Assembly (NCBI RefSeq): GCF_001866655.1
Contig: NZ_MLYR01000018.1
Span: 119,645 to 183,644, forward strand
DNA from: Bacillus sp. MUM 116
GTDB lineage: Bacteria > Bacillota > Bacilli > Bacillales > Cytobacillaceae
Reading direction: 5' to 3'
Length of the DNA: 64,000 bases
Shown here: positions 58,798 to 64,000 of the stretch, piece after piece
How positions within the stretch are numbered: position 1 is the first letter of the stretch
Layout of the letters: each line of letters starts with the position of its first letter
The notes under the pieces: model-generated
The model's database searches: none
Told to the model about the DNA's origin: nothing
What the model saw: the letters and a program-made list of their open reading frames with translations, nothing else
Position numbers and translations under genes: made by a program

Positions 58798-59310
58798 TTA
58801 TTCCCATGGCTTATTGATCGTAAGATGATTGGCAAGCTCTTTACTGTTTTGTCGATGTACTTTTCGTTCTTCAGCACGTTTTATTGCCGTTTCATGCAAT
58901 TTTTTCTCTTCCTCGGTTTCAGGGATGATTCCCGGCACTGATGTTGGTTTGCCATCATCATCCAAGGCAACAAAGGTCAAAAACGCCGTAGCAGCAATTT
59001 TTCTATCTCCATTAATCAAATTTTCAGCAATGATTTTTACAAAAACCTCCAATGATGTTCTTCCTGTCCAGGTTACATACGATTCGAAACAAACAGAATC
59101 CTGAGGAGTAATCGGACTCAAGAAATCAACGGAATCCGTTGAAGCCGTCACACACTCTCTTCGTGAATGTCTTACAGCGGAGATGGATGCAATCATATCA
59201 ACATCACTCATTAGTTTTCCGCCAAATAAGGTATTATGATTATTTACGTCATTTGGAAAAACCCTGCTTGTTCTTACCACTACTGACTCTTTGCACGTTT
59301 TTGCTTCCAT
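58798..59310 (-). CDS. Acyl-CoA thioesterase (hotdog fold, YkhA-like)
   Basis: Protein of 170 aa with a single hotdog domain of the BACH/YkhA type: 'VFPNDVNNHNTLFGGKLMSDVDMIASISAVRHSRRECVTAS' carries the conserved Asn-His/Gly-Gly active-site region, and 'VDFLSPI' and 'FLTFVALDDDGKPT' follow. C-terminal ~35 residues are charged and helical. Hydrolyses acyl-CoA thioesters; chain-length preference is unknown. GGGAGG site before the ATG. Convergent with the DUF3231 gene and divergent from the serine hydrolase gene. Confidence 0.9.
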   Translation of the reverse strand: MEAKTCKESVVVRTSRVFPNDVNNHNTLFGGKLMSDVDMIASISAVRHSRRECVTASTDSVDFLSPITPQDSVCFESYVTWTGRTSLEVFVKIIAENLINGDRKIAATAFLTFVALDDDGKPTSVPGIIPETEEEKKLHETAIKRAEERKVHRQNSKELANHLTINKPWE

Positions 59311-59492
59311 TTATTAAACCTCCCATACTTGCGTCCTCACAATATTCTTATTTTTCACCAGAAATTCTTACAATAACCCAAGAAATTTTAATCAAATGTT
59401 CATAGAACTTTAAGGGGAAAAATGGTTAAATTAGAGCATTATAATAATATATAAGAAATGATAGAAAAGAATTAGAAAATGGGGGATTTCAA

Positions 59493-60611
59493 ATGCTGAA
59501 AAATCTTCTTATTGGTTTATTTATCGTGCTGATGGTATTTGGACAAACAGCCTGCCAAAGTGATAATGGACTAAATATCAGCAATCATCGGGTTTTAGTG
59601 GAAAAGCACGAAGCCTCACTTAAAAAGATTGTTCTAAAGGGGAAAACTCCTCAACAGAGAATTAAGGAATATTTAAAGTACAAACATATTAATGGGAGTG
59701 TGGTTGTTTTTAAGAATCATAAATTGATCATTAACGAGGGATTCGGTTATGCTAATTTCAAAGCTCATAAGTTAAACCAACCCTCCACTACCTATCCAAT
59801 AGGTTCGATAACAAAGGCATTTGTTGCTACAAGCATTATGCAGCTGCAACAAAAAGGAAAGTTATCGATTCAAGATCCATTATCAAAATATATCCCAAAT
59901 TTTCCTAATGGCAGAGAAATAAAATTAGTTCATTTGCTAAGCCATACATCAGGAATTCAAAAGCCTCGTTTGCAAATATGGGATACAACACCTAAGGATA
60001 TTATTAAGGAAGTCGAAAAGAGGCCCTTGAAGTTTCATCCAGGGGCAAGATGGGATTACGAGGACATTAATTATTTCATTTTGGGATATATTCTTGAAAA
60101 AGTAACAGGAACAACGCTCCATGAATATATTCAAAAAAATATTTTCGTCCCTGCAGGAATGAAGAATTCCGGGTTTATAACATCGGAAAATCGTTTTCCT
60201 GCCTCATCAACAGGTTATCTGAAACTCGGTCAGCATATGCAATCAATAAAAACATTGAATCCATATGTACTTTTTGGCAACGGTGACATTTATACAACTG
60301 CCCTTGATTTGTCCCGCTTTGATCAGGCGTTTTTTGGTGGTAAACTAGTTTCGAAGAAGACTTTGAAGGAAATGCTCAGGCCTAGAAGTATCTCGAAATA
60401 TGGTTTGGGTTTTTATAACTATGGAAATAGTATCTTTAGCAGGGGTGTTTTAAGCGGTTGGGAATCCATTCATGTGTATTATAAAGATAAAACCCAAATT
60501 ACGATTTTATTGAATATTCATTCCAAAAAAACAAAAATTAAAACCATTGTGAATGATATTTACACGATTATGAACCTTAAGCAATCCAGTAATTTAAAAG
60601 AATCAAGTTAG
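59493..60611 (+). CDS. Beta-lactamase-fold serine hydrolase, probable lipoprotein
   Basis: Exported protein of 372 aa in the class C beta-lactamase/penicillin-binding-protein-like family. Hydrophobic signal at ~3-18 leads to Cys21 in 'GQTACQS', an imperfect lipobox. The SxxK motif is Ser105-Ile-Thr-Lys108 in '[10 protein letters not shown]'. The second motif, usually Tyr-x-Asn, is Tyr189-Glu-Asp191 ('[13 protein letters not shown]'). The third motif, usually HxG or KTG, is altered ('[10 protein letters not shown]'). 'LLSHTSGI' and '[18 protein letters not shown]' are typical of the family. It may be a D-aminopeptidase, an esterase or a binding protein with reduced activity. GGGGGA site. Confidence 0.85.
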   Translation: MLKNLLIGLFIVLMVFGQTACQSDNGLNISNHRVLVEKHEASLKKIVLKGKTPQQRIKEYLKYKHINGSVVVFKNHKLIINEGFGYANFKAHKLNQPSTTYPIGSITKAFVATSIMQLQQKGKLSIQDPLSKYIPNFPNGREIKLVHLLSHTSGIQKPRLQIWDTTPKDIIKEVEKRPLKFHPGARWDYEDINYFILGYILEKVTGTTLHEYIQKNIFVPAGMKNSGFITSENRFPASSTGYLKLGQHMQSIKTLNPYVLFGNGDIYTTALDLSRFDQAFFGGKLVSKKTLKEMLRPRSISKYGLGFYNYGNSIFSRGVLSGWESIHVYYKDKTQITILLNIHSKKTKIKTIVNDIYTIMNLKQSSNLKESS

Positions 60612-60660
60612 TATTTCTAAATTGTCATTATGTTACAGTGGTATGGACTGGAGGAATAAT

Positions 60661-61482
60661 ATGAGTATGCAAAAAAAAATTATGCAGGAGTTAAATGTAT
60701 CTCCTGAAATCAATCCTAAAGAGGAAATTAGAAAAAGGCTTGATTTTTTAAAAAATTATTTGCTTAAAACAAAGGCAAAAGGCTTTTGTTTGGGGATTAG
60801 CGGCGGTCAGGATTCCAGCCTTGCAGGGCGCCTGGCACAATTATCCGTGGAAGAGCTGCGGAAGGAAGGAATGGATGCAGTTTTTATTGCGGTCCGTCTG
60901 CCTTATGGGGTACAACAGGATGAAGAGGATGCGCAAAGATCCTTATCCTTTATACAGGCAGACCAGGAGTATGTATTCAACATTCAGTCGTCTGTTGATG
61001 CGGTAAAAACAGAGTATGATGGGATGACAAAAGGTACCCCATTAAGTGATTACCAAAAAGGAAATGTAAAAGCGAGATTGAGAATGATTGCCCAATATGC
61101 GGTTGGCGGAATGGAAGGCCTCCTTGTAATTGGTACGGATCATGCGGCTGAAGCTGTTACCGGATTTTATACGAAGTATGGTGACGGTGGTGCTGATGTA
61201 CTTCCGCTTTCAGGTTTAACAAAGCGGCAGGGAAAAGCTTTGTTAAAAGAGCTTGGTGCAGATGAACGGTTATATTTAAAAGTTCCAACCGCAGATTTAT
61301 TGGATCATAAGCCAGGACAAGCAGATGAGACCGAATTGGGAATTAGCTATGACGAGCTTGATGATTATTTAGAAGGAAAACCTGTATCAAAAGAAATTGC
61401 TGAAAAAGTTGAGAATCGCTACTGGTTGACAGAACATAAACGGCAACTGCCGGTAACGATGTTTGATTCATGGTGGAAATAA
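60661..61482 (+). CDS. nadE: NH3-dependent NAD synthetase
   Basis: Enzyme of 273 aa that amidates nicotinate adenine dinucleotide to NAD, the last step of the pathway. The ATP-pyrophosphatase P-loop '[16 protein letters not shown]' is near residue 46, then '[15 protein letters not shown]', '[17 protein letters not shown]', '[35 protein letters not shown]' and '[17 protein letters not shown]'. Length matches B. subtilis NadE (272 aa). ATG 60661 has TGGAGGA 5 bases upstream; the open frame extends to 60622 without a ribosome site. Confidence 0.97.
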   Translation: MSMQKKIMQELNVSPEINPKEEIRKRLDFLKNYLLKTKAKGFCLGISGGQDSSLAGRLAQLSVEELRKEGMDAVFIAVRLPYGVQQDEEDAQRSLSFIQADQEYVFNIQSSVDAVKTEYDGMTKGTPLSDYQKGNVKARLRMIAQYAVGGMEGLLVIGTDHAAEAVTGFYTKYGDGGADVLPLSGLTKRQGKALLKELGADERLYLKVPTADLLDHKPGQADETELGISYDELDDYLEGKPVSKEIAEKVENRYWLTEHKRQLPVTMFDSWWK

Positions 61483-61494
61483 CGGATCAAATAC

Positions 61495-61526
61495 ACCTAT
61501 TAGAATATTTTCTGATAGGTTTTTTA
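61495..61526 (+). terminator. Terminator of nadE
   Basis: ACCTATTAGAA pairs with TTCTGATAGGT (one wobble) around a short AT loop, then six T. Confidence 0.85.
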
Positions 61527-61558
61527 CATTAATTTTTTATTAAGGGTCAAAATAATCT

Positions 61559-61587
61559 TTGACAGAAGTATTTGAATGTAATATGAT
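61559..61587 (+). promoter_or_regulatory. Promoter of the cystine-type ABC operon
   Basis: Perfect -35 TTGACA (61559-61564), 17-base spacer, TATGAT (61582-61587). The leader is about 30 bases, too short for an S-box or T-box. Confidence 0.8.
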
Positions 61588-61624
61588 AATCCAAGTAAAC
61601 AAGTATGAATTAGGGGGTTAAATT

Positions 61625-62449
61625 GTGAAAAAGCTTTCAGTATTATTTGCACTTTTGCTTAGTTTTATGCTAATTCTGTCAGCATGTGGTACAAGTACCA
61701 CTAATGATAAAAAGAACGACAATCAATCTGCTTCTAAAGGGAACCAGGATTTGTTGGCCAAAATTAAATCTGACGGAAAAATCTTAATTGGAACAGAAGG
61801 TACATATGCACCATTTACTTTCCATGATAAGAGTGGAAAATTAACCGGATTTGATGTTGAGGTTGCAACAGAAGTTGCCAAGCGTCTTGGAGTTACACCT
61901 GAATTTAAGGAAACACAATGGGATGGAATGTTTGCCGGGTTAGATGCGAAACGGTTTGACATGATTGCCAATGAGGTTGGAATTCGTCCGGATCGTCAAC
62001 AAAAATATGATTTCTCTGATGGATATATTACTTCCAATGCAGTTCTAATTGTACGCAATGATGATAACAAAGTGAAAAAATTTGAAGATATTAAGGGCCT
62101 TAACTCTGCCCAATCCATGACAAGTAACTATGCTGATATTGCAAGAAAATATGGTGCTACCATTGTTGGCGTGGAAGGATTTAACCAAGCCATTGACTTG
62201 CTTGCATCAAAACGTGTGGATGTAACAGTCAACGATAAGATTTCGTATTTAGATTATAAAAAACAAAAACCGGATGCACCGGTTAAAATTGCTGCTCAAT
62301 CGAACGATGCTTCAAAAAGCGGATTTATGTTTAGAAAAAATAATCAAACTCTTGTAGATGCAGTTAACAAAGCATTAAAAGATATGATTGCAGATGGCAC
62401 TTACAAAAAAATCTCTGTGAAATGGTTTGGCCAAGATGTACTTAAATAG
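61625..62449 (+). CDS. tcyA: Amino-acid (L-cystine type) ABC transporter substrate-binding lipoprotein
   Basis: Lipoprotein of 274 aa. Signal with lipobox 'LSAC' (Cys21), then a serine/asparagine-rich linker and a family-3 solute-binding domain from ~42: '[37 protein letters not shown]', '[27 protein letters not shown]', '[19 protein letters not shown]'-like segment. The sequence is nearest to TcyA/FliY cystine-binding proteins by memory; other amino acids remain possible. GTG start with AGGGGGTT upstream. Its 3' end overlaps the permease gene. Confidence 0.87.
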   Translation: MKKLSVLFALLLSFMLILSACGTSTTNDKKNDNQSASKGNQDLLAKIKSDGKILIGTEGTYAPFTFHDKSGKLTGFDVEVATEVAKRLGVTPEFKETQWDGMFAGLDAKRFDMIANEVGIRPDRQQKYDFSDGYITSNAVLIVRNDDNKVKKFEDIKGLNSAQSMTSNYADIARKYGATIVGVEGFNQAIDLLASKRVDVTVNDKISYLDYKKQKPDAPVKIAAQSNDASKSGFMFRKNNQTLVDAVNKALKDMIADGTYKKISVKWFGQDVLK

Positions 62450-63134
62450 TATTTTTGCTGACCCTGAAAGAACAGCTCGTTTAATGGATATTGCACAAAG
62501 TTCCTTTCTGCCCCTTTTGAAAGGGGCTATTTTTTATACAATACCCTTAACGCTGATTACCTTTGTCATTGGTTTAATTCTTGCCATTTTAACGGCATTG
62601 GCGAGAATTTCTCATCTTAAAATTTTACAAATGATTGCTAGAGTATACGTTTCCATTATTCGGGGAACTCCTTTGTTAGTCCAGTTGTTTATCATTTTTT
62701 ATGGTTTACCGACCATAGGAATTACTCTAGATTCCTATGTTGCTGCGATTATTGGTTTTTCTCTTAGTGTAGGCGCGTATGGATCGGAAATTATCCGTGC
62801 CGCAATTATTTCGATTCCAAAAGGACAATGGGAAGCGGGCTATTCGATTGGAATGTCTTATTCTCAAGTATTAAGAAGAATTATCCTGCCACAAGCAACT
62901 AGAGTTTCGATTCCTCCATTATCAAATTCGTTTATTAGCCTTGTAAAGGATACATCGCTGGCATCTCTTGTGCTTTTAACGGAGTTGTTTCGAAAGGCAC
63001 AAGAAATTGCTGCAACCAATTATGAATTTTTATTAGTTTATAGTGAAGCGGCACTTATTTATTGGGTCATTTGCTTGTTCCTTTCCATCCTTCAACAATC
63101 AATGGAAAAGAGACTGGACCGCTACGTGTCTTAA
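62436..63134 (+). CDS. tcyB: Amino-acid (L-cystine type) ABC transporter permease
   Basis: Inner-membrane protein of 232 aa with about five helices. The HisM-type motif '[19 protein letters not shown]' and the EAA loop '[28 protein letters not shown]' that contacts the ATPase are clear, followed by '[20 protein letters not shown]'. ATG 62436 overlaps the tcyA stop by 14 bases. The frame also opens at TTG 62427, and ATG 62484 is a further alternative; none has a strong ribosome site, so the start is uncertain. Transport partner of the flanking genes. Confidence 0.85.
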   Translation: MYLNSIFADPERTARLMDIAQSSFLPLLKGAIFYTIPLTLITFVIGLILAILTALARISHLKILQMIARVYVSIIRGTPLLVQLFIIFYGLPTIGITLDSYVAAIIGFSLSVGAYGSEIIRAAIISIPKGQWEAGYSIGMSYSQVLRRIILPQATRVSIPPLSNSFISLVKDTSLASLVLLTELFRKAQEIAATNYEFLLVYSEAALIYWVICLFLSILQQSMEKRLDRYVS

Positions 63135-63151
63135 GAGAAAGGAGAATGACC

Positions 63152-63886
63152 ATGATTTCAATTAAAGGATTGTATAAGCAATTTGATCAATTGGAAGTAT
63201 TAAAAGGAATTGATCTTGAGGTGGAAAAAGGAAAGGTTGTTGTAATCATTGGCCCGTCCGGTTCGGGAAAAACAACGATGCTCCGCTGCCTGAATGTTTT
63301 GGAAACACCTACAAAGGGCGTTATTTCCATTGAAGGGCAAAGCCTCGATTTTTCAAAGCAAGTTTCAAAGAAAAATATTGCTTCATTTCGCCGTTTAACC
63401 GGGATGGTTTTTCAAAATTATAATTTGTTTCCTCACAAAACCGCTTTGGAAAATGTGATGGAGGGGCCAATCATCGTTAAAGGTGAAAATAAGGACTCAG
63501 CTCGAAAACGAGCAGTTTCCCTGTTGGAAAAAGTCGGACTTGCAGACAAAGTTGATTATTACCCAGCACAGTTGTCCGGCGGGCAGCAGCAGCGTGTGGG
63601 CATTGCAAGAGCCCTTGCAATGGAACCTGAGGTTATGCTGTTTGATGAACCGACTTCGGCCCTTGACCCTGAGCTTGTCGGGGAGGTTTTGAAGGTAATG
63701 AAGGATCTTGCCCAAGAAGGGATGACCATGATTGTCGTTACCCATGAAATGCGATTTGCCCGTGAAGTTGCAGATGAGGTCATCTTTATGGACCAGGGTG
63801 TGGTGGTTGAAAGAAACCGTCCGGAAGTCATTTTCTCCAACCCAAAAGAAGAACGGACACGAAAGTTTTTAAATATGATTCAGTAA
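63152..63886 (+). CDS. tcyC: Amino-acid (L-cystine type) ABC transporter ATP-binding protein
   Basis: ATPase of 244 aa. Walker A '[12 protein letters not shown]' is near residue 34, the Q loop in '[18 protein letters not shown]', the signature '[19 protein letters not shown]' near 135, Walker B '[19 protein letters not shown]' and the H loop '[14 protein letters not shown]'. ATG 63152 is 7 bases after AAAGGAG; ATG 63146 is too close to it. Completes a binding protein-permease-ATPase importer operon. Confidence 0.93.
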   Translation: MISIKGLYKQFDQLEVLKGIDLEVEKGKVVVIIGPSGSGKTTMLRCLNVLETPTKGVISIEGQSLDFSKQVSKKNIASFRRLTGMVFQNYNLFPHKTALENVMEGPIIVKGENKDSARKRAVSLLEKVGLADKVDYYPAQLSGGQQQRVGIARALAMEPEVMLFDEPTSALDPELVGEVLKVMKDLAQEGMTMIVVTHEMRFAREVADEVIFMDQGVVVERNRPEVIFSNPKEERTRKFLNMIQ

Positions 63887-63919
63887 AAGTGCTATGACTT
63901 TGGTCGTAGCACTTTTTTT
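63886..63919 (+). terminator. Terminator of tcyABC
   Basis: AAAGTGCTATGAC pairs with GTCGTAGCACTTT (one mismatch) and runs into seven T; it begins at the tcyC stop. Confidence 0.92.
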
Positions 63920-63933
63920 GTAAGGGCTATTTT

Positions 63934-63993
63934 CGCATAGATTGTTGTTTTTCGTATAAGTTCATCAACCCGTATAACTAAATGCTTCGTGGC
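63934..63993 (+). repeat. Short degenerate repeat at the right end
   Basis: CGCATA at 63934, CGTATA at 63953 and CGTATA at 63971, spaced 19 and 18 bases, each preceded by T- or C-rich bases. Possibly the start of a longer repeat block that continues past the window. Nothing else is seen after 63920. Confidence 0.5.
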
Positions 63994-64000
63994 ATCTTTT

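Overview
The window reads as a low-to-moderate G+C chromosome segment from a member of the Bacillaceae. Gene order around hprK-lgt-ppaX-yvoF-hisZGDBHAFI, trxB, yvcI-rapZ-glmR-whiA-crh-clpP, cggR-gapA-pgk-tpiA-gpmI-eno and secG-est-rnr-smpB-ssrA follows the Bacillus subtilis pattern. The presence of Crh, HPr kinase, CggR, an AAGGAGG-type ribosome binding site in front of nearly every gene and T-rich intrinsic terminators all agree. A Bacillus or Neobacillus-like genus is my guess from protein similarity recalled from memory; the species cannot be fixed from the sequence alone. No phage, IS element or CRISPR array was seen.

Layout: 1-1.75 kb, a short yvlB-yvlD operon behind a sigma-W-type promoter. 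1.8-4.95 kb, hprK-lgt-ppaX-yvoF. 4.98-11.76 kb, the histidine operon (eight genes, overlapping except around hisB, where two repeat-bearing spacers sit). 11.8-14.5 kb, a TPR protein and thioredoxin reductase. 14.6-18.4 kb, yvcI-rapZ-glmR-whiA-crh, converging on clpP, which has a CtsR box. 19.2 kb, tRNA-Arg(CCG). 19.6-26.4 kb, an envelope module: DedA-PAP2 fusion, response regulator and sensor kinase on the minus strand, divergent from a large RND exporter. 26.7-35.6 kb, sigma-54 (rpoN), a glutaredoxin-like protein and the glycolytic operon under a CggR operator. 35.9-39.8 kb, two secreted metallopeptidases (M28, M14), convergent. 40.2-45.15 kb, secG, est, rnr, smpB, tmRNA. 45.2-49.3 kb, a compact sigma-54-controlled catabolic module. 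49.4-58.8 kb, accessory envelope and transport genes (BcrC-type phosphatase, MarR-MmpL pair, polysaccharide deacetylase behind an ECF promoter, AI-2E family protein, CDF exporter, DUF3231). 58.8-63.9 kb, thioesterase, a beta-lactamase-fold lipoprotein, nadE and a cystine-type ABC importer.

The genes connect in several ways. The sigma-54 factor encoded at 26.7 kb is the likely partner of the PAS-AAA+ activator at 45.3 kb. That activator has an AGTCA-N4-TGACT motif twice over its own sigma-A promoter and once upstream of a -24/-12 promoter driving a ureohydrolase and an NCS1 permease. HPr kinase and Crh belong to the same carbon-control circuit that, with CggR, adjusts the glycolytic operon. 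RapZ, GlmR and WhiA, BcrC, the SigW- and SigM-like promoters and the DedA/two-component/RND cluster all point to envelope homeostasis.

The main non-genic theme is a set of degenerate short tandem repeats, about 18-22 bp in period (exactly 21 bp at the clearest loci), at six intergenic sites, two of them inside the his operon in opposite orientation. The best candidates for undescribed biology are the sigma-54 ureohydrolase/permease module, the DedA protein fused to a PAP2-like domain that has lost its catalytic residues, and these repeats.
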